Part shown: positions 54,601-64,000 of the stretch, piece by piece
Numbering within the stretch: position 1 is the first letter of the stretch
How the letters are laid out: each line of letters starts with the position of its first letter
Assembly: GCF_001751245.1 (NCBI RefSeq)
Contig: NZ_LJGU01000136.1
Span: 1 to 64,000 of the forward strand
Direction: 5' to 3'
Length of the DNA: 64,000 bases
Source: Streptomyces oceani
GTDB lineage: Bacteria; Actinomycetota; Actinomycetes; Streptomycetales; Streptomycetaceae
Notes under the pieces: model-generated
Databases searched by the model: none
Told to the model about the DNA's origin: nothing
The model's input: the letters and a program-made list of their open reading frames with translations, nothing else
Position numbers and translations under genes: made by a program

Positions 54601-55250
54601 CGGGGGGCCTCCTCGGTGGTCGTGCGCGTCGCTTCCGCGATGCCCACCCGGTCTCCGCCCAGCAGCCGTTCGACGTACTTGGCCAGGATGTCGACCTCGA
54701 GGTTCAGCGGGCGCCCCGGCTCGGTGGTGCCGAGGGTGGTGTGCGCGAGCGTGGTGGGGATGAGGCTGACCGTGAAGTGGTCATCGCCGGCGTCGACCAC
54801 CGTCAACGAGACGCCGTCGACGGTGACGGAGCCCTTCTCCACCACGTAGCGGGCCAGCGACGGGCTCAGGGTGATCCGTACGAGGTCCCAGTGCGCACCG
54901 GGGGTACGTTCGGCCAGCGTACCGACGCCGTCGACATGACCCTGCACGAGGTGTCCGCCCAGGCGCCCGCCGAGCGCCATGGGGCGTTCGAGGTTCACCC
55001 GGGAGCCCGCGTCCAACCCGCCCAGTGCCGTACGCCGCAGGGTCTCGGCCATCACGTCTGCGGTGAACTCGCCCGTGGCGAGGCCCTCCTGAGAGTCCGC
55101 GACGGTGAGGCAGACGCCGTTGACGGCGATCGAGTCACCCGGTCGTACGTCCGAGGTGACCAGTGGTCCGCGTACCCGCAGGCGCGCGGAGTCGCCCTGC
55201 TGTCGTACGTCGAGGACCTCCCCGAGCTCCTCGACGATTCCGGTGAACAT
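54597..55250 (-). CDS. ribE: riboflavin synthase alpha chain
   Basis: This 217-residue enzyme dismutates two 6,7-dimethyl-8-ribityllumazine molecules to riboflavin. It consists of two lumazine-binding repeats: [12 protein letters not shown] and [10 protein letters not shown] in the first, [13 protein letters not shown] and [10 protein letters not shown] in the second. ATG 55250 gives the standard length; the longer frame is spurious. ribD lies 54 bases upstream. Confidence 0.95.
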   Translation of the reverse strand: MFTGIVEELGEVLDVRQQGDSARLRVRGPLVTSDVRPGDSIAVNGVCLTVADSQEGLATGEFTADVMAETLRRTALGGLDAGSRVNLERPMALGGRLGGHLVQGHVDGVGTLAERTPGAHWDLVRITLSPSLARYVVEKGSVTVDGVSLTVVDAGDDHFTVSLIPTTLAHTTLGTTEPGRPLNLEVDILAKYVERLLGGDRVGIAEATRTTTEEAPR

Positions 55251-55303
55251 GGCCTCGGCTCTCCTTGGTGGTGTCGGGTCGGCGTGCTGGACGGACGGGC
55301 GGG

Positions 55304-56464
55304 TCAGGTGGTGCGGGTTCCGACGGGACGACGCACGGCGGTGTGGCTTCCGGCGGTCCGGCTCGCGGCGGCGGGGCTTTCGGGTACGCCCGTCACCCGT
55401 AGATCCGCCCCCAGACGTGCGGTCTCGGTCACCGACAGCCTCAACGCCTGCGTGAGGGTGCCGATTCCGGCGTCGGCCAGCGCTGCCGGGCCGGCGCCCA
55501 GCAGCACCGGCGCCAGATAGGCGACCACCCGATCCACCAGGCCCGCCGCCAGGAAGGCGCCGGCGAGCCGGGGGCCGCCCTCCAGCAGCACGGCGCGTAC
55601 GTCGCGCGCGTACAACTCCTCGAGCAGCGGGGCGAGTCGCAGCCCGGTCGCGGCACGCGGCAGTCGGACGACCTGGGTGGTTTCCGGGAGTTGACGGGTG
55701 TCGGCGTCCTCGGACACGGCGAGCAGCGTCGGGGCCGTGTCGTCCAGCACCCGGGCGTCCGGCGGGGTACGCGCCCAGGTGTCGCACACCACCCGCAGCG
55801 GCTGGACGGCGCCCTCGACCCCGCGGACCGCGAGGTGCGGGTCGTCGGCCCGCCGGGTGCCGGAGCCCACCACCACCGCGTCCGCCTCGACACGCAACCG
55901 GTGCACGTCGGCGCGGGACTCGGCGGAGGTGATCCAGCGGCTGGAGCCGTCGGCGGCGGCGCTGCGACCGTCCAGCGTGGCCGCGTACTTCCAGGTGACG
56001 TGGGGCCGGCCACGGTTGACCGCGGTCAGCCAGGCGGTGTTGCCGGCGGTGGCCTCCTCGGCGAGGAGACCGACCTCGGTGTCCACACCGGCGGCCCGCA
56101 GGACCGCCGCTCCGCCCCGGGCGAGGGGATCGGGGTCACCGACCGCGTACACCACACGGCGGACGCCGGCCTCGACGAGAGCGGTGGCGCAGGGGGCGGT
56201 ACGGCCGGTGTGGGCGCACGGTTCCAGGGTGACGAGGGCGGTGCCGCCCCGGGCGTGCTCCCCCGCCTCGGACAGCGCGTGGGCCTCCGCGTGCGGCCCG
56301 CCGGCGCGCTGGTGCCAGCCCTCGCCGACGACTGCGCCGTCCCGGTCCAGCAGGACACATCCGACGACGGGATTGGGACTGGTGGCACCCAGGCCGCGGG
56401 CGGCCAGGTCGATGGCTCGGCGCATCGCGGCCCGTTCGACGGGCGCCGCTGCTGGTGCGACCAC
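55304..56464 (-). CDS. ribD: bifunctional riboflavin deaminase and reductase
   Basis: This 386-residue enzyme performs the deamination and the NADPH reduction after GTP ring opening. The N-terminal deaminase (about 10-150) shows the zinc site GGPHAEAHAL and LVTLEPCAHTGRTAPCATAL. The C-terminal reductase (about 160-370) has KYAATLDGRSAA and VLLEGGPRLAGAFL. Start GTG 56464 has GGAGGA before it. It is the first gene after the FMN riboswitch. Confidence 0.95.
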   Translation of the reverse strand: MVAPAAAPVERAAMRRAIDLAARGLGATSPNPVVGCVLLDRDGAVVGEGWHQRAGGPHAEAHALSEAGEHARGGTALVTLEPCAHTGRTAPCATALVEAGVRRVVYAVGDPDPLARGGAAVLRAAGVDTEVGLLAEEATAGNTAWLTAVNRGRPHVTWKYAATLDGRSAAADGSSRWITSAESRADVHRLRVEADAVVVGSGTRRADDPHLAVRGVEGAVQPLRVVCDTWARTPPDARVLDDTAPTLLAVSEDADTRQLPETTQVVRLPRAATGLRLAPLLEELYARDVRAVLLEGGPRLAGAFLAAGLVDRVVAYLAPVLLGAGPAALADAGIGTLTQALRLSVTETARLGADLRVTGVPESPAAASRTAGSHTAVRRPVGTRTT

Positions 56465-56601
56465 CGGGTCCTCCTGCCTCTTCGGGCACGGACTCCGGGG
56501 CGTGTGAACGATCGACGGGCACGGGACCGGGGTACGTACGACAGGGAGCCCTCCCTGAGGGAGACCCGCTCCGCGCGGTGCGTATCCGATCTCGGCCGCC
56601 G

Positions 56602-56726
56602 CGCACTGCCTCCCATCCGGACTTTCACCGTCGGTCCAGGAATCTCACCTGGTCAACCGGCCGCTGGCTGCGGTCGGGTCGCGGACTGTAACCGCCGGTT
56701 CGGACTTTCACCGACCCCGGAGTGCG
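56602..56726 (-). promoter_or_regulatory. FMN riboswitch (RFN element)
   Basis: On the minus strand P1 is CGCACT (56726-56721) with AGTGCG (56607-56602). Conserved blocks are GGTGAAAGTCCG twice, AGTCCGCGACCC, GACCAGGTGAGATTCCTGG and GGATGGGAGGCAGTGCG at the end. The order matches the RFN aptamer exactly. It should shut the rib operon off when FMN is high, probably by hiding the ribosome site or ending transcription. Confidence 0.97.
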
Positions 56727-56920
56727 CTGACGTCACTGATACGCCCACCAGTCTGCCACGGAAACCGGGGCCCGCACTCGCGGCTCTCTGTGGATCAGGT
56801 CACAACGCTCCGCGAGCTTCCCGACCTCCTCTCCGCACGTTCGGACCGTACCTCCGGGGCGGCGAACGGGCGCGCGACGACGCTGAGCCGCTGAGTCGCA
56901 CGACCGACTACCGTGGACCC

Positions 56921-56952
56921 GAACACCCGAACACCCGAACACCCGAACACAC
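56921..56952. repeat. 8-bp tandem repeat (GAACACCC)
   Basis: Three exact GAACACCC copies and a fourth ending differently (GAACACAC) lie in the spacer between the riboswitch promoter and the PGPGW gene. Confidence 0.8.
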
Positions 56953-57029
56953 CGGAAGCCAGGTGATCCGGAACCGGACGCCCGGAGCACCGGAGACCCG
57001 AGAAGCCAGCGACACGGACAGGGGCCCAG

Positions 57030-57428
57030 GTGGCAGCGGAACATCCGGTCAAGCGGATCGCCCTCATCGTGGTGGGCGGCGCGCTCGTCGCGGTGGGCGC
57101 CGCCCTGCTCGTCCTCCCCGGCCCCGGGCTGTTGCTCGTCTTCGCCGGGGTGGTGCTGCTCGCCCGCGCGGTGCCGGCGCTGTCCCGCCATGTGGAACCG
57201 GTACGGGCTCGGGCCATGCGGGCCGCCGAGGAGAGCGTGTCCTCTGGCTGGCGGATCGCCGGTTCGGTGCTCGTCGGTCTCACGCTGGTCAGCGCGGGTG
57301 TCGTGTGGGGCCTCTGTCCCGGGCTGCCGTTCGCCGGCTGGGCCACCGGGACCAGCCTGGTGCTCTCCGGGGTGGTGCTGTTCGCCCTGCTCGGGTGGAG
57401 CCATCGGCGTCTTCGCGCCACCCGTTGA
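57030..57428 (+). CDS. PGPGW-type small membrane protein
   Basis: This 132-residue protein has four membrane helices in two pairs. The first pair carries VLPGPGLLLVFAGVVLLA, the PGPGW-type motif of actinomycete membrane proteins, while the second carries a related GLCPGLPFAGWATG. Start GTG 57030 is preceded by only weak pairing. The function is unknown. It is convergent with the nitrilase gene, whose stop lies 23 bases on. Confidence 0.8.
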   Translation: MAAEHPVKRIALIVVGGALVAVGAALLVLPGPGLLLVFAGVVLLARAVPALSRHVEPVRARAMRAAEESVSSGWRIAGSVLVGLTLVSAGVVWGLCPGLPFAGWATGTSLVLSGVVLFALLGWSHRRLRATR

Positions 57429-57450
57429 TCGGCCGTTGTTCGGCCGTTGA

Positions 57451-58242
57451 TCAGCCGTACAACTCGGGCCGCCGGTCGGCGAGGTAGGGGTTCCGCCGCC
57501 GGGACGCCGCGAGCGATTCTGGGTCGACGTCCGCGATCAGCAGGTCCTCGCCGGTGCCCGCGCGAGCGCGTACGGTCCCGTCTGGCGCGGCGAGGCAGCT
57601 GAGTCCGGCGAAGACGGTGTCCCCTTCCGTTCCGCAGCGGTTGGCGTAGCCGATGTAGAGCTGGCTCTCCCAGGCGCGGGTGGGCACGACCGTGTGGGCG
57701 ACGCTCTCGTACGGGCGCATCAGTGCCGTCGGGACCAGCAGCAGGTCGGTACCGGCGAGCGCGTGCGCCCGTACGGCCTCGGGGAACTCGACGTCGTAGC
57801 AGATCAGCAGACCCACGGTGAGGTCAGTGCCCGGCGGCCGGGCCCGCACGACGAGGGTGTCGCCTGGAGTGAAGTGCGCGGTCTCGTAGGCGCCGTAGAG
57901 GTGTGTCTTACGGTAGTTGGCGCGGTGGCCGTCCGGGGTGACCAACTGGACGGAGTTGTACGTCCGTCCGCCGGCCCGCTCCGGATAGCCGTAACCGACG
58001 CTCAGGCCCCGGCTGCTGGCGATCTTGGCGACAGCCTCGGCGCCGGGCCCCTCCGCGGGCTCGGCGAGTCCGGGCAACGCGTCGCCGAGGGCGTATCCGC
58101 TGAGGAACAACTCGGAGGCGAGCAACACGCGTGCCCCGGCGTCAGCGGAGCGGCCGGCGGCCTCGTCGAGCGCGGCGAGGTTGTGCGCCACGTCCCCCGG
58201 ACGTCCGGAACTCTGCAGCAGCGCGACACGCGGCGATGGCAT
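57451..58242 (-). CDS. nitrilase-superfamily amidohydrolase
   Basis: The 263-residue enzyme has the Glu-Lys-Cys triad of carbon-nitrogen hydrolases: LASELFLSGYAL (Glu), NYRKTHLYGAYE (Lys) and LLICYDVEFPEAV (Cys). Members cleave amides, carbamoyl groups or nitriles; sequence cannot name the substrate. ATG 58242 (MPSPRVALLQSSG) fits the family start. Confidence 0.88.
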   Translation of the reverse strand: MPSPRVALLQSSGRPGDVAHNLAALDEAAGRSADAGARVLLASELFLSGYALGDALPGLAEPAEGPGAEAVAKIASSRGLSVGYGYPERAGGRTYNSVQLVTPDGHRANYRKTHLYGAYETAHFTPGDTLVVRARPPGTDLTVGLLICYDVEFPEAVRAHALAGTDLLLVPTALMRPYESVAHTVVPTRAWESQLYIGYANRCGTEGDTVFAGLSCLAAPDGTVRARAGTGEDLLIADVDPESLAASRRRNPYLADRRPELYG

Positions 58243-58395
58243 GGCGGTCCTTCGGGAGGCGTGGCGGGGACGAGCCTCACCGTACGGTCGGGCGCGACAT
58301 CCGGACAAGCGGCCACCGCCGTCGGCGGCGCACCGGCAACGGCGCCCCGAACAACGGCGCACCGAGCCCGCGTACGGCCGTTGCGGCGTGGGCCG

Positions 58396-59859
58396 TCACC
58401 GGTCCGCCCCGGCCAGGCGGGAGCGGCGCATCCCGTACGCGAAGTAAACCGCCAGCCCGACCGCCATCCAACTGGCGAACACCACCCAGGTGATCCGGTC
58501 CAGGCTGCCCATCATCCACAGGCACAGGCAGAGGCCGATGGCGGGGAAGAGCGGAGCGAGCGGCACCCGGAAGGAGCGGCGCATCCCGGGCCGGGTGCGC
58601 CGCAGCACCAGCACCGCCACGTTCACCAGGGCGAAGGCGAACAGGGTGCCGATGCTGGTCGCGTCGGCGAGCCGGCCGAGGGGCACGGCCGCCGCCAGCA
58701 CGCCGCAGAAGACCGACACCAGCAGCGTGTTGGCGCGCGGGGTGCCGGTGCGCGGATGGACCCGGGAGAAGACCCGGGGCACCAGGCCGTCCCGGGACAT
58801 GGCGAAGAGGATGCGGGTCTGCCCGTAGAGCACGGTGAGCACGACACTGGCGATGGCCACGACGGCGCCGAAGGCGAGGATGGTCGCCCAGAAGCCCTGC
58901 CCGGTCACCTCCTGCATGATGCCGGCCAGGGTGGCCTCGGAGCCCTCGAAGTCCCGCCAGGGCAGCGCGCCGACGGCGGCCACCGCGACCAGACAGTAGA
59001 GCGCGGTGACGATCACCAGTGAGAGCAGGATGGCGCGTGGCAGGTCGCGCTGTGCGTCGCGGGCCTCCTCACCGGCGGTGGAGGCGGCGTCGAAGCCGAT
59101 GTACGAGAAGAAGAGCGTGGCCCCCGCGGCGCTGACCCCGGCCATGCCCAGCGGCATGAACGGTTCGTAGTTCCCCGCCCGAACCCCGGTGAAGGCGACG
59201 ACGCAGAAGAGCCCCAGGGCGGCGATCTTCACCACCACCATCACCGCGTTCGCCCGGGCGCTCTCCCGGGCGCCGCCGAGCAGGAACGCCATGGCGAGCA
59301 GCACGACGAGCAGCGCGGGCAGGTTGAAGACACCGCCTTCGCCGGGTGGCGCGGCGAGTTGTTCCGGGATACCGACACCCAGGGTGCCCTCGATCAGCTC
59401 GCCCAGGTACGCGCCCCAGCCCACCGCGACGGCGGATACGGACACGCCGTACTCCAGGATCAGGCACCAGCCGCACACCCAGGCGACCAGTTCGCCGAGG
59501 GTGGCGTACGTGTAGGAGTAGGACGAGCCCGCGACGGGGATGGTGCCGGCCAGTTCGGCGTAGGAGAGCGCGGAGAAGAGGGCCGTGAGGCCGGCGATCA
59601 CGAACGACAGGATGACGGCGGGCCCGGCGTCCGGCACGGCTTCGCCGAGCACGACGAAGATTCCGGTGCCGAGCGTGGCGCCGACGCTGATCATCGTGAG
59701 CTGCCACAGCCCGAGCGACCGCCGCAGCGCGCCACCCGCGCCCTGCCCGCCCTCGGCGACCAGCTGTTCGACGGGCTTGCGCCGCGTCAGTCGCGATCCG
59801 GTCGCCGCGGTCGGCGCTCCGGGCGGTACTGGGGGCGGCGCTTCACCCTGGTCCGGCAC
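58396..59859 (-). CDS. APC-family amino-acid permease
   Basis: This 487-residue protein has 12 or more membrane helices. GVGATLGTGIFVV-like residues (VGATLGTGIFVVLGEA) in helix 1 and SYAELAGTIPVAGSSYSYTY in helix 3 are typical of the cationic amino-acid transporter branch. It should import an amino acid with protons. Start GTG 59859 has GAGGAG 7 bases before it. It is transcribed alone. Confidence 0.88.
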   Translation of the reverse strand: MPDQGEAPPPVPPGAPTAATGSRLTRRKPVEQLVAEGGQGAGGALRRSLGLWQLTMISVGATLGTGIFVVLGEAVPDAGPAVILSFVIAGLTALFSALSYAELAGTIPVAGSSYSYTYATLGELVAWVCGWCLILEYGVSVSAVAVGWGAYLGELIEGTLGVGIPEQLAAPPGEGGVFNLPALLVVLLAMAFLLGGARESARANAVMVVVKIAALGLFCVVAFTGVRAGNYEPFMPLGMAGVSAAGATLFFSYIGFDAASTAGEEARDAQRDLPRAILLSLVIVTALYCLVAVAAVGALPWRDFEGSEATLAGIMQEVTGQGFWATILAFGAVVAIASVVLTVLYGQTRILFAMSRDGLVPRVFSRVHPRTGTPRANTLLVSVFCGVLAAAVPLGRLADATSIGTLFAFALVNVAVLVLRRTRPGMRRSFRVPLAPLFPAIGLCLCLWMMGSLDRITWVVFASWMAVGLAVYFAYGMRRSRLAGADR

Positions 59860-60228
59860 GGGCGGGCTCCTCGCGTTTGGTGCTGTCCGGCGGCTCGGGA
59901 CTGCACCGGCCCGTGCCGGACGGACGCCGCCGCTCGGTGGGACCGCGAGCAGACGGTCCCCGCCACACTCCACGTACAGCGCCGCAGCTTACGAGGTCGC
60001 GGGCGTGCTGGTCACACCGGCCGCCGGGCCGCACCGGCCGCCCCCAGGCGCGTCGTTTGGATCTCCGTGGATCAGGGAGCGGACTCTGGTGTTGCGGTCT
60101 CCCCAGGCCAGAGGCCCAGGGGACGAGAGCGCAGCGGCACCGCGTGTGGAGACGACAGCGCAGCGGATGTGTGTGCCAGGCGAGCGCCGTCGGAGTGATC
60201 CCCGCAGCCGGTCCGAACGGCACTGGGT
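59860..60228. other. intergenic region before the permease, no gene seen
   Basis: About 370 bp between two minus-strand genes. It presumably holds the permease promoter. No recognisable protein or operator was found. Confidence 0.35.
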
Positions 60229-60933
60229 CTAGGCCGGCACCGCCCGGAGCCAGGTGTGGTCCTCGGTGAGCCAGCGCTCCAGGGCAAGGCCGACGGCGGC
60301 CAGCGCCTCGGTCAGCTCCTCCTCGGGGAGGTAGCGGGAGAGGAAGGTGTGGCTCCACTCGCCGTCCGCGGTGGTGTACTCCATCCGTACCCGCTTGGTC
60401 GCGCCGCCCTCCGCGAGCTGTTCCCGGGAGCCCAGCCGGACGGTCGTCCCGTCCTCCCGGGTGCGCTCCCAGCCCGCGGTCGCCGTCGCGTGCCACCCGT
60501 TCTCGCACTCGACCAGGACGCATCCGTCGGCGGCGACATGCCGCGCGCAGGCGCGCAGGATCTGGTGCCGCAGTTCGTCGTCGGCGGTGTTCACGAGGAA
60601 GGAGGCGAGCAGCACGGCATCGAAGCGTTCCTCCAGCGTGAGTGCCTCGATGGTGGAGTGGATCGTACGAGTCTCTCGGACGCAGGCCAGCATCTCCGGG
60701 GACTCGTCGACCGCGGTGACCCGGAAGCCACGCGCCAACAGCGGCCGAGTGACCCGGCCGGCGCCCGCTCCCAGTTCCAGGAGGGTGGCGCCGGCCGGCA
60801 GGGCCGCCTCGACGATCCCGGGTCCGGGGCCGACGGGGAGCCGCTGGTACAGCTCGACGGAACAACCGTCCGGGGTGAAAGCGCCCGGTCCGGTGCCGTG
60901 GTGCTGTGTCGCGCGCAGTGTCGAATCGCTCAT
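60229..60933 (-). CDS. class I SAM-dependent methyltransferase
   Basis: This 234-residue enzyme has motif I LLELGAGAGRVTRPLL (about 51), TAVDESPEML ending strand 2 and FDAVLLASFLVNT after it. The C-terminal part RMEYTTADGEWSHTFLSRY suggests a substrate lobe. ATG 60933 (MSDSTLRATQ) is preferred over the longer frame. The substrate is unknown. Confidence 0.85.
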   Translation of the reverse strand: MSDSTLRATQHHGTGPGAFTPDGCSVELYQRLPVGPGPGIVEAALPAGATLLELGAGAGRVTRPLLARGFRVTAVDESPEMLACVRETRTIHSTIEALTLEERFDAVLLASFLVNTADDELRHQILRACARHVAADGCVLVECENGWHATATAGWERTREDGTTVRLGSREQLAEGGATKRVRMEYTTADGEWSHTFLSRYLPEEELTEALAAVGLALERWLTEDHTWLRAVPA

Positions 60934-61015
60934 CCGCCCATCCCAGCACCCGCGAGGTGTGCTCGTATCCCGAACGGCATGATCCGCACGAGCGGCACGT
61001 TCGCACCGCCGGTGG

Positions 61016-63712
<2,697 letters not shown>

Positions 63713-63841
63713 TCACTGTTGAGCACGTCGTTTCGTCGTCCGTACGCCTTTGCGCCGCCCGTTCATCCTCGCAGATTCGCGGCGGCCCTGACCTGATCCA
63801 TGCACAGTGCACCCAACGGAGCCACTCCGTTGGGGCCGGCG

Positions 63842-64000
63842 CTATCCGGCCGCCGCCCGCTCGGCCTGGGCGCGCAGTGCCGCGACCGCCGCCGCCGGGT
63901 CCTCGGCGCCGTACACCGCGGAGCCCGCGACGAAGACGTCCGCGCCCGCCTCGGCGCACCGCTCGATGGTCGAGGCGGAGACGCCGCCATCCACCTGCAG
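63842..64000 (-). CDS. rpe: ribulose-phosphate 3-epimerase, 3' end only
   Basis: The last 52 codons of a gene that runs off the window. [20 protein letters not shown] and [14 protein letters not shown] are the C-terminal blocks of ribulose-5-phosphate epimerase, including the phosphate-binding Gly-rich loop. The stop TAG is at 63844-63842. The enzyme interconverts ribulose and xylulose 5-phosphate, linking to the xylose genes and to riboflavin synthesis (ribBA uses ribulose 5-phosphate). Confidence 0.9.
   Translation of the reverse strand: MQVDGGVSASTIERCAEAGADVFVAGSAVYGAEDPAAAVAALRAQAERAAAG

Noticed and set aside
56921..56952. CRISPR-like repeat
   Set aside because: 8-bp units without spacers are a simple tandem repeat, and no cas genes are present.
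57422..57453. Three near-copies of GGCCGTTGATC between two convergent genes
   Set aside because: Too short and too close to two stop codons to be more than local duplication.

Overview
The window is chromosomal DNA of a high-GC actinomycete, almost certainly Streptomyces or a close relative. The signs are very high GC at third codon positions, many GTG and TTG starts, twin-arginine and lipoprotein signals, a roadblock/LC7 protein, a SigB/F-type sigma factor, a GAF-ANTAR regulator, and a riboflavin operon behind an FMN riboswitch. Most of the sequence is core chromosome with compact operons; about 41.1 to 45.6 kb is a decayed accessory island.

From 1 to 24 kb: a secreted alpha-amylase with a likely maltose-type operator, an L,D-transpeptidase-like lipoprotein, a two-gene heterodimeric ABC exporter with strongly asymmetric ATP sites, a DUF457/YdjM-type membrane protein, a Ski2-like helicase, acyl-CoA thioesterase II, a frameshifted DUF6397-like gene, an orphan roadblock protein, a SNF2 helicase coupled to a SWIM zinc-finger protein, a secreted SGNH hydrolase, a Pro-rich membrane protein, a serine-kinase-type ATPase, and a complete polar amino-acid ABC importer.

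From 24 to 41 kb: xylA faces away from xylB and a ROK-family regulator, with a palindromic operator between them. Then come a malonyl-CoA synthetase (matB), a sigma factor, a GAF-ANTAR protein, a large membrane protein with a PI-PLC-like domain, a secreted beta-helix protein with a clear housekeeping promoter, a GH35 beta-galactosidase whose start still overlaps the remnant tail of a sugar-ABC permease, a DUF2795 protein and two methyltransferases.

From 41.1 to 45.6 kb: a graveyard holding a broken FecCD-type iron/haem permease, transposase fragments, an AraC regulator broken by a frameshift and two TAG codons, the 3' half of a tRNA-Thr gene and a dead tyrosine integrase that has lost both its catalytic Tyr and an active-site Arg. 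An intact GH25 muramidase with a DasR-box-like promoter element sits inside it.

From 45.6 to 64 kb: a Tat-type C39-like peptidase, a uridine-kinase-like protein and an orphan EccA/CbxX AAA+ ATPase. Next is the minus-strand series ribD-ribE-pnuC-like-ribBA-ribH-hisE-hisG-PH-domain gene behind the FMN riboswitch. After it lie a PGPGW membrane protein, a nitrilase-family amidase, an APC permease, a methyltransferase, guaB1 (probably GMP reductase), a SorC-type regulator and the 3' end of rpe, cut by the window edge. No CRISPR array, rRNA operon or secondary-metabolite cluster was seen.
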